A stretch of 41,967 nt of DNA from positions 1-41,967 of the forward strand of contig JAISCQ010000292.1 of NCBI GenBank assembly GCA_031265445.1, read 5' to 3'. The position numbers and the translations under genes were made by a program. Shown here piece after piece: positions 18,585-25,706 of the stretch (the first letter of the stretch is position 1; each line of letters begins with the position of its first letter). This stretch comes from Bacteroidales bacterium. Its GTDB lineage: Bacteria; Bacteroidota; Bacteroidia; Bacteroidales; UBA4181. The notes under the pieces were generated by a model. It ran no database searches. It worked only from the letters and a program-made list of their open reading frames with translations, and was not told the DNA's origin.

Positions 18585-19135
18585 CTGAAATATTTTTGAA
18601 GGACTGCTTCGATTTTTTGCCGGGCGATCGTCATTTGCGCATCGATGGTTCTGACCGATATGCCGAGAATGTCGGCAATTTCCCTGTATTTGAGCCCGTC
18701 TTCGCGCGCCAGCTTGAAGATGACGCGGCACCGCTCCGGAAGCGATTCGACGGCGCGTGATAAAACCCGGTTCAGCTCGCCGGTGATCGCCATATTTTCG
18801 GGATCGCTCCCGTCGGGTATGTACTCGACGGAGGCAGAGAGCGCTTCGCCTTTCGGGCGGCGGCTTTCCCTGTCGATATGCTTCAGGCACCCGTTCCTGA
18901 CGGAGGCAAACAGGTAAGCGTCAAGATCCCTTATGAATGCCGGCTTTTTCCTGTTTTGCCAGATATTGAAAAACAGATCCGAAATGATTTCTTCGCACGA
19001 CATCTCGTCTTTTACCAGGTGCATGGCAAATCGGAACAGGCGGTCGTAATACAGGTGGTACAGCTTTTTCAGGGCGGATTCGTCATCCTGACTCAGCAGG
19101 CTCAACAGTTCGATATGCGCGTTCTCCTTTTCCAT
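18581..19135 (-). CDS. ECF-type RNA polymerase sigma-70 factor (SusC/FecR-linked)
   Basis: 184 residues. Region 2 is at ~20-90 (LYHLYYDRLFRFAMHLVKDEMSCEEIISDLFFNIWQNR). Region 4 is at ~125-178 (LPERCRVIFKLAREDGLKYREIADILGISVRTIDAQM), a helix-turn-helix for the -35 element. No other sigma domains are present, as expected for the ECF group. With the FecR-like gene 133 bp downstream and the STN-SusC gene beyond, it should switch on the minus-strand glycan locus when the receptor is loaded. The start ATG at 19135 lies 91 bp from an array of 21-bp repeats that occupies the upstream region. The stop codon lies within the 28-bp palindrome. Confidence 0.93.
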   Translation of the reverse strand: MEKENAHIELLSLLSQDDESALKKLYHLYYDRLFRFAMHLVKDEMSCEEIISDLFFNIWQNRKKPAFIRDLDAYLFASVRNGCLKHIDRESRRPKGEALSASVEYIPDGSDPENMAITGELNRVLSRAVESLPERCRVIFKLAREDGLKYREIADILGISVRTIDAQMTIARQKIEAVLQKYFR

Positions 19136-19225
19136 GGAACAGGTCTTTATAATGGAATATGGGAGATGTCGCCGTGTCCGGACGGACTGTTCCCCGGTTT
19201 TGCCGGATGACGCCGTGAAAAATTC

Positions 19226-19477
19226 GCATGCGCCAAAACATTTTTTGCATGCGTCAAAACATTTTTCGCATGCGAAAAAAGGTTCGCTGTATACTCCGAA
19301 AGGTTATTTGTATACTCCGAAAGGTTCGTTGTATACTCCGAAAGGTTCGTTGTATACCCCGAAGGGTTCGTTGTATACCCCGAAGGGTTCGTTGTATACA
19401 ACGGAAGGCTCGCTGTATACAACGGAAGGTTATTTGTATACTCCGGAAGGTTATTTGTATACTCCGGAAACTTGTGC
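19226..19477. repeat. 12-unit tandem array with exact 21-bp period, each unit headed by a 6-bp palindrome
   Basis: Units begin at 19226, 19247, 19268, 19289, 19310, 19331, 19352, 19373, 19394, 19415, 19436 and 19457, with no length variation. The first three start with GCATGC and the other nine with GTATAC. Both hexamers are self-complementary. Most of the remainder reads TCCGAAAGGTTCGTT or close variants (GGTTATTT, AACGGAAGG). Units 1-2 have GCCAAAACATTTTT instead, and unit 3 is a hybrid of the two classes. The array lies 91-343 bp upstream of the sigma-factor start. Because 21 is a multiple of three, four of the six frames stay open across it (giving GSLYTPK-type heptapeptides on the plus strand), but no coding features support a gene. 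There are no spacers, so it is not a CRISPR. Confidence 0.9.
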
Positions 19478-19587
19478 GAACGCGCAGTAGCATGCGGGGA
19501 TATGCCCTGTGCGCCGGGGGCGGTTTTCCCGGCAGCCGCAGCGTTCGCGAGACGGCAGGGCGTTACGCCCCATTTATGTTTAATATC

Positions 19588-19600
19588 GGGGGGGGGGGGG
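19588..19600. repeat. Homopolymeric G13 tract
   Basis: Thirteen consecutive G residues on the plus strand, preceded by AATATC and followed by TGAAC. Such tracts slip readily during replication and can form quadruplexes. This one is intergenic, 452 bp upstream of the sigma-factor start codon. The only frame crossing it is an unsupported plus-strand frame. Confidence 0.85.
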
Positions 19601-19638
19601 TGAACAAAACTTTTTCCGGAGACGGCGAACAGTGATAC

Positions 19639-19677
19639 ATTTTGAATTTTATAAACCGATCATTCAAAATTCAAAAT
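19639..19677. repeat. AT-rich 12-bp inverted repeat
   Basis: Arms ATTTTGAATTTT (19639-19650) and AAAATTCAAAAT (19666-19677) are exact reverse complements separated by 15 bp. It could be a bidirectional terminator downstream of mnmE. Confidence 0.55.
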
Positions 19678-19730
19678 TAATAAATTAATAAATCCAAAGG
19701 CATGCAGATGACACAGATTGAATAGATTTC

Positions 19731-19788
19731 CCGCGGAGCGCGCAGGCCGCCGCCGGAAAAAAACTGCGGCGACCTGCGTGCTCCGCGG
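19731..19788. repeat. Long GC-rich imperfect hairpin 3' of mnmE
   Basis: A 22-bp stem (arms 19731-19752 and 19767-19788, outer end CCGCGGAGC/GCTCCGCGG) has 20 Watson-Crick pairs, one G-T pair and one mismatch around a 14-nt loop containing A7. There is no T-run on the mnmE-transcribed strand, so it is more like a REP-type element or RNA-stabilising structure than a canonical terminator. It lies 23 bp past the mnmE stop codon. Confidence 0.7.
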
Positions 19789-19810
19789 TCCGGACAGAGC
19801 GGTCCGCCCG

Positions 19811-21214
19811 TTATTTCCCGATGCAGAACCTGCCGAATATATTCCCGAGTACCTCCTCCGTGCCGATCTGTTTTCCGGTGATCCCGTTCAGGTGTGAGAT
19901 GCACTCCCGTATGTCCTGCGAAAGAAATTCCCCGAAAATGCCGGAATACAGTCCTTCCGTCACCCGTTCGATGGCCGACAGCGCCTTCACGAGCGCTTCA
20001 TAGTGCCGCAGGCTGGTGACGGTCACGTCATTTTCGCCGATTTGCGGAATGCCGGCCGCTTCCACCAGCTTGCGCTCGAGCGCGGCAATATCGGCGTCCT
20101 CTCTGGCCGAAATAACCAGGTATTCCTCGTTCCATCCGCTGTAATATGCGGTTTTCCGCTCGCGTTCCCCGTCGGTAAGCCTGTCGGCCTTATTGAGGAT
20201 CAAAAGCAGCTTCTTCCCGTTCCTGCGGGCGGCGATCTGCGCGGCGAGACGGCCTGTTTTCCGCACGTCGCCTGTCAGGTCGATCACCCAGAGCACCACG
20301 GACGCCTGCTCCATCTTCCGCAGGGCGCGCTCGATCCCCATTTGCTCAACGGTATCGTTCGTTTCGCGGATGCCGGCCGTGTCGATCAGGCGGAACAGCA
20401 GTCCGTCGACGGTGACGGTGTCTTCAATGGCGTCGCGCGTGGTGCCGTGTACCTCGGAGACGATGGCTTTCTCGTCGCGCAGCAGGCGATTGAGCAGCGT
20501 TGACTTGCCGGCGTTGGTTTCGCCCACGATCGCTACGGGAATGCCGTTTTTGACGGCGTTTCCGTAGCCGAACGAATCGGCCAGCCGCCGGATGACAGCG
20601 GCGATCTGTCCGGACAGTTCCTTGAGTTCCCGGCGGTCGGCAAACGCTGCGTCTTCGTCGCCGAAGTCGAGTTCAAGCTCCACCAGGGCAACGAAGTTCA
20701 GCAGCCGGTCGCGCAGCGCGTCCAGTTCGTGGCTGAACCCTCCGCGCATCTGCTGCATGGCAACGCGGTGCGACGCTGCCGACGATGCTGCGATGAGGTC
20801 GCCCACCGCCTCGGCCTGTGACAGGTCGAGTTTCCCGTTCAGGAACGCGCGCTGTGTGAACTCGCCGGCTGCGGCCATCCGACATCCGGCGAGCAGCAGC
20901 AGTCTGAGGATTTCCCGCTGGATGTACAGCGAGCCGTGGCAGCTGATTTCAACCGTATCCTCGCCGGTGTAGGAGCGCGGCGCATGGAAAACCGTGACCA
21001 GCGCTTCGTCAATGACCTCATGGCCGCGGCAGATGCGTCCCAGCGAAATGGAGGCCCCGCCCCTGCCGTCTCCCGAAAGGGCCTTTGTTGCCGGCTCGAA
21101 AATCCTGCTGCAAATCCGGAACGCTTCGCCGCCCGATATGCGGATAACGGCTATGCCGCCCTGTCCGGGAGGAGTAGAGACGGCGCATATGGTATCTTGC
21201 GGGTGGAGAAACAT
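19811..21214 (-). CDS. mnmE: tRNA uridine-5-carboxymethylaminomethyl(34) synthesis GTPase MnmE
   Basis: 467 residues from the ATG at 21214 (MFLHPQDTICAVSTPPGQGG), which fits the family N-terminus. An ATG 13 codons upstream exists but adds an atypical extension. The TrmE N-terminal folate-binding domain is followed by a G domain with G1 GETNAGKS (231-238), switch segment TTRD, G3 DTAG (278-281) and G4 NKAD (341-344). The C-terminus is the invariant CIGK (464-467), with the catalytic Cys. With MnmG it modifies U34 of certain tRNAs in the cytoplasm. The gene lies 57 bp downstream of glyQS on the same strand and is probably cotranscribed. Confidence 0.97.
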   Translation of the reverse strand: MFLHPQDTICAVSTPPGQGGIAVIRISGGEAFRICSRIFEPATKALSGDGRGGASISLGRICRGHEVIDEALVTVFHAPRSYTGEDTVEISCHGSLYIQREILRLLLLAGCRMAAAGEFTQRAFLNGKLDLSQAEAVGDLIAASSAASHRVAMQQMRGGFSHELDALRDRLLNFVALVELELDFGDEDAAFADRRELKELSGQIAAVIRRLADSFGYGNAVKNGIPVAIVGETNAGKSTLLNRLLRDEKAIVSEVHGTTRDAIEDTVTVDGLLFRLIDTAGIRETNDTVEQMGIERALRKMEQASVVLWVIDLTGDVRKTGRLAAQIAARRNGKKLLLILNKADRLTDGERERKTAYYSGWNEEYLVISAREDADIAALERKLVEAAGIPQIGENDVTVTSLRHYEALVKALSAIERVTEGLYSGIFGEFLSQDIRECISHLNGITGKQIGTEEVLGNIFGRFCIGK

Positions 21215-21271
21215 AACGGTGGATGGTCGGGCAGTTTTTTCGCCGGCAGGCATGCGGCAAGTCCGGCAGTG

Positions 21272-22825
21272 TCAGGCGATTTTTTCCAGCAGTCCTTTCA
21301 GGCTTACTTTCCCGGAAATGATTTCGGACAGGCCGTCTGCCGGGACGCGCTCCTGCTCCATGCTGTCGCGGTAGCGGATGGTTACCGTGCCGTCTTCCAT
21401 CGTCCGGTGGTCTACCGTGATGCAGTAGGGCGTACCGATGGCGTCTTGCCGGCGGTAGCGCTTCCCGATGGAATCCTTTTCGTCATACTGGCAATGGAAC
21501 TCAAATTTGAGCCTGTTCCTGATTTCGGCGGCTTTTTCGGACAGGCCGTCTTTTTTCACCAGCGGCAGCACGGCCAGCTTTACCGGCGCCAGGGCGGGCG
21601 GGATGCGCATCACCACGCGCTCGTCGGCCGACCCGTCGTCCCTGGTCAGTTTTTCTTCGGTGTAGGCGTTCGATACGATGCTCAGGAACATGCGGTCGAG
21701 GCCGATGGAGGTTTCGATCACGTAAGGAACGTAGCTTTCGCCCAGTTCGGGATCGAAATACTGAATCTTCCTGCCCGAATACTTTTGGTGCTGGCTCAGG
21801 TCGAAGTCGGTGCGCGAGTGAATGCCTTCCAGTTCCTTGAAGCCGAAGGGGAATGCAAATTCTATGTCGGATGCGGCATTGGCGTAATGCGCCAGCTTCG
21901 CATGCTTGTGGAAGCGGTATTTTTCATCGCCCATGCCCAGGGCCAGATGCCATTTCATGCGCGTCTCCTTCCACTTTTCGTACCATTCGAGTTCTGTTCC
22001 CGGCGGTACAAAAAACTGCATTTCCATTTGCTCAAATTCGCGCATGCGGAAAATAAACTGCCGCGCTACGATTTCGTTGCGGAAAGCTTTCCCGATCTGC
22101 GCGATGCCGAAAGGAATTTTCATGCGCCCGGTTTTCTGCACGTTGAGGTAATTCACGAAAATGCCCTGCGCCGTTTCGGGGCGGAGGTATACTTTCAGCG
22201 CGCCGTCGGCGGTGGAGCCCATTTCGGTGGCGAACATCAGGTTGAACTGGCGCACTTCCGTCCAGTTGCGGGTGCCGGATATGGGGCACGCGATGTCGCA
22301 GTCGATGATGATCCGGCGCAGTTCGTCGAGGTCGTCGCTGTTGAGGGCGGCGTTCATCCTGCTGCGCACGGCGTCGGCCTGCTGCCGGTATTCGATCGCG
22401 CGGGCGTTTGTCTGGCGGAACATCGTTTCGTCGAACGCTTCGCCAAAGCGCCTGGCGGCTTTTTCTACTTCCCGGGTGATTTTGTCCTCGATCTTCTGGA
22501 TATGATCCTCGATCAGTACATCGGCGCGGTAGCGCTTTTTCGAGTCCCGGTTGTCGATCAGCGGGTCGTTGAAGGCGTCCACATGCCCCGACGCTTTCCA
22601 GATGGTGGGGTGCATGAAAATAGCCGAGTCGATGCCCACTACATGGTCGTGGAGCAGCACCATCGAGTCCCACCAGTATTTTTTAATGTTGTTTTTCAGT
22701 TCCGCGCCGATCTGCCCGTAATCGTACACCGCGCCCAGCCCGTCGTATATCTCGCTCGACGGGAAAATGAAACCGTACTCCTTGCAATGCGCTATAATTT
22801 TCTTGAAAACATCTTCGGATGCCAT
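21272..22825 (-). CDS. glyQS: Glycine--tRNA ligase (single-chain class II, homodimeric type)
   Basis: 517 residues from MASEDVFKKI. Two codons upstream a second ATG gives MTMASED, and the frame runs still further without homologous sequence. The class II signatures are clear: IYDGLGAVYDYGQIG, FMHPTIWKASGHVDAFNDP, NLMFATEMGST, YLRPETAQGIFVNYLNV, MKIPFGIAQIGKAFRNE (motif 2 region), FRMREFEQMEMQFF, HSRTDFDLSQH and ETSIGLDRMFL (motif 3 region). The C-terminal anticodon-binding domain begins LAPVKLAVLPLV. It charges tRNA-Gly. The sequence agrees very closely with Bacteroides homologues as I remember them, supporting a Bacteroidales source. It is divergent from gmd across a 135-bp promoter region. 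Confidence 0.97.
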   Translation of the reverse strand: MASEDVFKKIIAHCKEYGFIFPSSEIYDGLGAVYDYGQIGAELKNNIKKYWWDSMVLLHDHVVGIDSAIFMHPTIWKASGHVDAFNDPLIDNRDSKKRYRADVLIEDHIQKIEDKITREVEKAARRFGEAFDETMFRQTNARAIEYRQQADAVRSRMNAALNSDDLDELRRIIIDCDIACPISGTRNWTEVRQFNLMFATEMGSTADGALKVYLRPETAQGIFVNYLNVQKTGRMKIPFGIAQIGKAFRNEIVARQFIFRMREFEQMEMQFFVPPGTELEWYEKWKETRMKWHLALGMGDEKYRFHKHAKLAHYANAASDIEFAFPFGFKELEGIHSRTDFDLSQHQKYSGRKIQYFDPELGESYVPYVIETSIGLDRMFLSIVSNAYTEEKLTRDDGSADERVVMRIPPALAPVKLAVLPLVKKDGLSEKAAEIRNRLKFEFHCQYDEKDSIGKRYRRQDAIGTPYCITVDHRTMEDGTVTIRYRDSMEQERVPADGLSEIISGKVSLKGLLEKIA

Positions 22826-22855
22826 TGTCATTTTTGATTTTGATTTTTGAATGTG

Positions 22856-22863
22856 CAAAATTA
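22856..22863 (-). promoter_or_regulatory. Bacteroidetes-type -7 box for glyQS-mnmE
   Basis: The minus strand reads TAATTTTG, a match to the TAnnTTTG consensus of Bacteroidetes housekeeping promoters, 30 bp upstream of the glyQS start. A good TTTG -33 element at the usual 19-21 bp spacing was not seen. Confidence 0.4.
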
Positions 22864-22913
22864 GCAGTTTTATCGGAATCGGGAATAATAAACAGATGTT
22901 AATATAAAATGTA

Positions 22914-22921
22914 TACATTTG
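22914..22921 (+). promoter_or_regulatory. Bacteroidetes-type -7 box for gmd-fcl
   Basis: TACATTTG matches TAnnTTTG and lies 39 bp before the gmd ATG. The wider context TATACATTTGCA is identical to the box upstream of the SpvB-like gene. The -33 region lacks an obvious TTTG. Confidence 0.45.
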
Positions 22922-22960
22922 CATCCTGTGACGCAAAGAACCATATTCACATCATATATC

Positions 22961-24112
22961 ATGTCAAAAACAGCACTCATAACCGGTATTACAGGTCAGG
23001 ACGGAGCCTATCTTTCCGAATATCTCATTAAAAAAGGTTATACGGTTCACGGGATCAAGCGCCGTTCGTCGCTTTTCAATACCGAGCGGATCGATCACCT
23101 CTACCAGGATCCGCACGTGGAAAACAGGAACCTGATGCTGCATTACGGCGACCTTACCGACAGCATGAACCTGACGCGCATCATCGGCGATATACGGCCC
23201 GACGAGATCTACAACCTTGCCGCCATGAGCCATGTCAAGGTCAGTTTCGATACGCCGGAATATACCGCCAATGCAGATGGCATAGGCACCCTGCGGATAC
23301 TGGAGGCGATCCGCCTGCTGGGGCTGACCGGTAAAACCCGTATTTACCAGGCGTCTACATCCGAACTTTACGGACTGGTGCAGGAAATACCCCAGCGCGA
23401 AACCACGCCGTTCTACCCCCGTAGCCCTTATGCGGTCGCCAAACTGTATGCCTACTGGATCACGGTTAATTACAGGGAAGCATACGGTATGCACGCCAGC
23501 AACGGCATCCTGTTCAACCACGAGTCGCCGCTCAGGGGCGAAACCTTTGTCACCCGGAAGATCACCCGCGCCGTGTCGCGTATCGTTTTAGGACTGCAGG
23601 ACAAGGTTTTCATGGGGAACCTGTCGAGCAAACGCGACTGGGGACATGCCAAGGACTACATCAGGGCGATGTACCTGATTCTCCAGCAGGACAACCCCGA
23701 CGATTACGTGATCTCGACAGGCGTTACCACTGCCATCAGGGATTTTATCCTCATGTCGTTTGCCGAAACAGGCGTCGCCATCGAATTCAGGGGCGAAGGC
23801 ATTAACGAACAGGGCTGTGTTTGCGATATCGACGAAGCAGTTTTCGAACAAAAGGTAGGCGCGGCTTACCTGGAAGGCTTCCGCAAACGCATCGGGAAAT
23901 CGGTGATCGGCATCGATCCGGCTTATTTCAGGCCTACGGAAGTTGAACTGCTGGTTGGCGACAGTACCAAAGCACGGCAAAAATTAGGCTGGGAGCCCAA
24001 GTATGATTTGAAGCACCTGTGCGAAGACATGATTACCAACGATCTCAACCTGATGAAAAAGGAGAATTATTTAAAGGATGGCGGTTACCGGATCCTGAAC
24101 TATTTCGAATGA
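22961..24112 (+). CDS. gmd: GDP-mannose 4,6-dehydratase
   Basis: 383 residues from the ATG at 22961 ([15 protein letters not shown]). The frame extends 14 codons upstream through the promoter and is not used. It is an extended SDR enzyme with the NAD(P)-binding GxTGxxG (GITGQDG), the family-typical [16 protein letters not shown], the catalytic Tyr157/Lys161 pair ([12 protein letters not shown]) and the [15 protein letters not shown] substrate loop. It converts GDP-D-mannose to GDP-4-keto-6-deoxymannose, the first step to GDP-L-fucose. Its stop overlaps the start of fcl (ATGA), indicating translational coupling. Confidence 0.97.
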   Translation: MSKTALITGITGQDGAYLSEYLIKKGYTVHGIKRRSSLFNTERIDHLYQDPHVENRNLMLHYGDLTDSMNLTRIIGDIRPDEIYNLAAMSHVKVSFDTPEYTANADGIGTLRILEAIRLLGLTGKTRIYQASTSELYGLVQEIPQRETTPFYPRSPYAVAKLYAYWITVNYREAYGMHASNGILFNHESPLRGETFVTRKITRAVSRIVLGLQDKVFMGNLSSKRDWGHAKDYIRAMYLILQQDNPDDYVISTGVTTAIRDFILMSFAETGVAIEFRGEGINEQGCVCDIDEAVFEQKVGAAYLEGFRKRIGKSVIGIDPAYFRPTEVELLVGDSTKARQKLGWEPKYDLKHLCEDMITNDLNLMKKENYLKDGGYRILNYFE

Positions 24113-25200
24113 TGGAATTAAATGCAAAAATATTTGTTGCGGGACACAGGGGCCTGGTTGGATCGGCCATCCTGCAAAACCTGCGACAGAAGGGATATTC
24201 GAACTTTGTCCTGCGTGACAGGAACGAACTCGACTTGACGGATCAAAAGGCGGCAGCAGCTTTCTTTGCGCGTGAAAAACCGGAATACGTGATTCTTGCA
24301 GCGGCGAAAGTGGGCGGAATCGCTGCCAACAACAGGTATCGCGCCGATTTCATATACGAAAACCTGATGATCCAGAACAACGTCATTCATCATTCGTACC
24401 TGCACGGCGTCAAAAAGCTGATCTTCCTCGGCAGCACCTGCATCTATCCCAGGGAAGCCTGCCAGCCGATGACGGAAACGGAATTACTCACCGCTCCGCT
24501 CGAATACACCAATGAGCCTTATGCCATCGCTAAAATAGCGGGCATCAAGATGTGCGAAAGCTATAACCTGCAGTACGGAACGGACTACATTGCAGTGATG
24601 CCGACAAACCTGTACGGCCCCAACGATAATTTTAATCTGGAAACGTCGCATGTGCTGCCGGCCATGATCCGCAAAATCCACCTGGGAAAATGCCTGGAAA
24701 ATAACCGTATGCAGGCGGTCATGCACGACCTGGATAAACGCCCCATCGAAGGAATTGATGGGAAAAGCCCCGAAAAGGCGATATTGAGCGTGTTGGAGAA
24801 ATACGGTGTGAGGCGATTATCCGGCGGAAAAGTACAGGTTGAAATCTGGGGCACCGGAAATCCGCGCCGCGAGTTCCTGTGGAGCGAAGAAATGGCCGAT
24901 GCCACAGTTTACATCATGGAGCGGGTCGGCTTTTCGGACATCGTTGCCGGGATGAACAGCCGGGAAATCCGCAACACCCATATCAATGTGGGAACCGGAA
25001 AAGACAGCTCCATTAAGGAGATTGCCAACCTGGTAAAGGAAAAAACCGGCTTTTCGGGCGACTTGTGGTTCAATGCCGATAAACCTGACGGCACCGTGAA
25101 AAAACTCACGGATGTTACCAAACTGCATTCGTTAGGATGGCAGCACAAGATAGAAATTGAGGAAGGCGTAGAACGGATATATAAATGGTATCAGGCCTGA
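24109..25200 (+). CDS. fcl: GDP-L-fucose synthase
   Basis: 363 residues. It starts ATG at 24109 inside the gmd stop (ATGATGG), and a second ATG follows directly. The Rossmann motif [17 protein letters not shown], the catalytic Tyr138/Lys142 pair ([10 protein letters not shown]), NLYGPNDNF and RREFLW are all diagnostic. It performs the 3,5-epimerisation and 4-reduction that complete GDP-L-fucose. It is ~40 residues longer than the E. coli enzyme because of an insert after HDLDKRP, which I associate with Bacteroidetes homologues. The product can feed fucosylation of surface glycans, capsule or glycoproteins. Confidence 0.97.
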   Translation: MMELNAKIFVAGHRGLVGSAILQNLRQKGYSNFVLRDRNELDLTDQKAAAAFFAREKPEYVILAAAKVGGIAANNRYRADFIYENLMIQNNVIHHSYLHGVKKLIFLGSTCIYPREACQPMTETELLTAPLEYTNEPYAIAKIAGIKMCESYNLQYGTDYIAVMPTNLYGPNDNFNLETSHVLPAMIRKIHLGKCLENNRMQAVMHDLDKRPIEGIDGKSPEKAILSVLEKYGVRRLSGGKVQVEIWGTGNPRREFLWSEEMADATVYIMERVGFSDIVAGMNSREIRNTHINVGTGKDSSIKEIANLVKEKTGFSGDLWFNADKPDGTVKKLTDVTKLHSLGWQHKIEIEEGVERIYKWYQA

Positions 25201-25247
25201 CAGGTCGGCGCGACGCACCGGCGCGGGAGCAGCGCCCGACCTGACAG
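25197..25247. repeat. Imperfect inverted repeat at the fcl stop codon
   Basis: Left arm CTGACAGGTCGGCGC (25197-25211) pairs with right arm GCGCCCGACCTGACAG (25232-25247), with one mismatch and one bulge. A third partial copy GACCTGTCAGGGTC follows at 25256-25269. The arm begins within the fcl stop codon. There is no T-run. It is likely a dispersed CCTGACAGG-type element that may double as a transcript-end hairpin. Confidence 0.55.
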
Positions 25248-25335
25248 GGTCGGCAGACCTGTCAGGGTCATGGTTAACTCCACCGTATCGGGTATCCGAC
25301 TTTCGAGAGCCTCCGGTGGCTCAAAATGGTGCAGA

Positions 25336-25398
25336 TTCTCTGAGGGTCGAATTGGGTTCTCCGGGAGTCGAATTGGGTTCTCAAAGAATCGAAATGAA
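25336..25398. repeat. Three-unit 21-bp tandem repeat
   Basis: Units start at 25336, 25357 and 25378, each with TTCTC, then TCGAATTGGG (units 1 and 2) or TCGAAATGAA (unit 3) at the same internal position (25347, 25368, 25389). The spacing is exactly 21 bp. The sequence is unrelated to the array upstream of the sigma gene. Confidence 0.8.
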
Positions 25399-25430
25399 AA
25401 AAAATCTTAGACGAAAAAAGTAAATAAGGG

Positions 25431-25458
25431 GCAAACAGGGTGGCTTCAAGCTGTTTGC
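25431..25458. other. Short inverted repeat, possible weak terminator
   Basis: GCAAACAG (25431-25438) and CTGTTTGC (25451-25458) are exact reverse complements with a 12-nt loop. No T-run follows. Confidence 0.35.
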
Positions 25459-25503
25459 CGGAATCGCATGTGTGATGCGCAAAACAATAAAAATTCGGTC
25501 AAT

Positions 25504-25586
25504 TTCTACAAGCTATTAATAGTTTTTACAAAAAAAATGTCTGCTTTTACAAAAAGATGACCGGCTTTTACAAGTGAAACAGACGA
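25504..25586. repeat. Four TTTTACAA units at 20/21/21-bp spacing upstream of susC
   Basis: TTCTACAA at 25504 and TTTTACAA at 25524, 25545 and 25566. Between them the sequence is less conserved (AAAAATGTCTGC, AAAGATGACCGGC, GTGAAACAGACGA). The last unit ends 121 bp before the SusC start codon. The even spacing places every motif on the same DNA face, as a row of regulator sites would be. Confidence 0.75.
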
Positions 25587-25706
25587 TCGCGACCTACTTT
25601 CGCTCCCGGAAAAAATATGTGATCGCTATGCCGTTTTCCGGATGGAATCGGGCGATTACGGTTTCAACCGAACCATCGTTGTACATACATTAAATTAATC
25701 AAGTTT

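Larger units (their letters stand above)
19478..19810. other. Intergenic region between the 21-bp array and the mnmE 3' end
   Basis: 333 bp with no credible gene. It contains another GCATGCG out of phase with the array (19490-19496), a 13-base G tract, an AT-rich inverted repeat and a long GC-rich hairpin, each listed separately, plus GCATGC at 19700-19705. Base composition switches sharply from GC-rich (19500-19570) to AT-rich (19635-19730) and back, suggesting a mosaic of inserted small elements. Confidence 0.6.
25201..25706. other. 506-bp intergenic region upstream of the plus-strand susCD locus
   Basis: No credible gene. In order it holds the CCTGACAGG repeats, a triple 21-bp repeat (25336-25398), a hairpin GCAAACAG/CTGTTTGC (25431-25458), a short palindrome CGCATgtgtgATGCG (25465-25479), and four TTTTACAA-type units with 20/21/21-bp spacing (25504-25586). 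It is the presumed promoter region of the second SusC gene. No convincing TAnnTTTG box was seen in the last 100 bp. Confidence 0.6.

Noticed and set aside
19226-19477. CRISPR array or plasmid-type origin iterons
   Set aside because: Units are contiguous with no unique spacers and no cas genes. There is no replication initiator gene nearby, and the surrounding genes are chromosomal housekeeping genes.
19134-19490. Plus-strand frame encoding GSLYTPK heptapeptide repeats, a possible repeat protein
   Set aside because: The frame is open only because the DNA repeat is 21 bp. Other frames on both strands are open too, there is no signal peptide or start context, and it begins at the sigma-factor start region on the opposite strand.
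19228-19635. Plus-strand frame running through the 21-bp array and the G13 tract, a possible phase-variable gene
   Set aside because: The product is a basic low-complexity peptide with no domain. The open frame follows from the repeat and the poly-G run.
20936-22837. 633-codon plus-strand frame opposite mnmE and glyQS
   Set aside because: It is a shadow of two highly conserved genes on the minus strand and has no recognisable domains.
24109-24112. Frame change between gmd and fcl as a possible frameshifted fusion
   Set aside because: It is an ordinary ATGA stop/start overlap. Both proteins are complete on their own.
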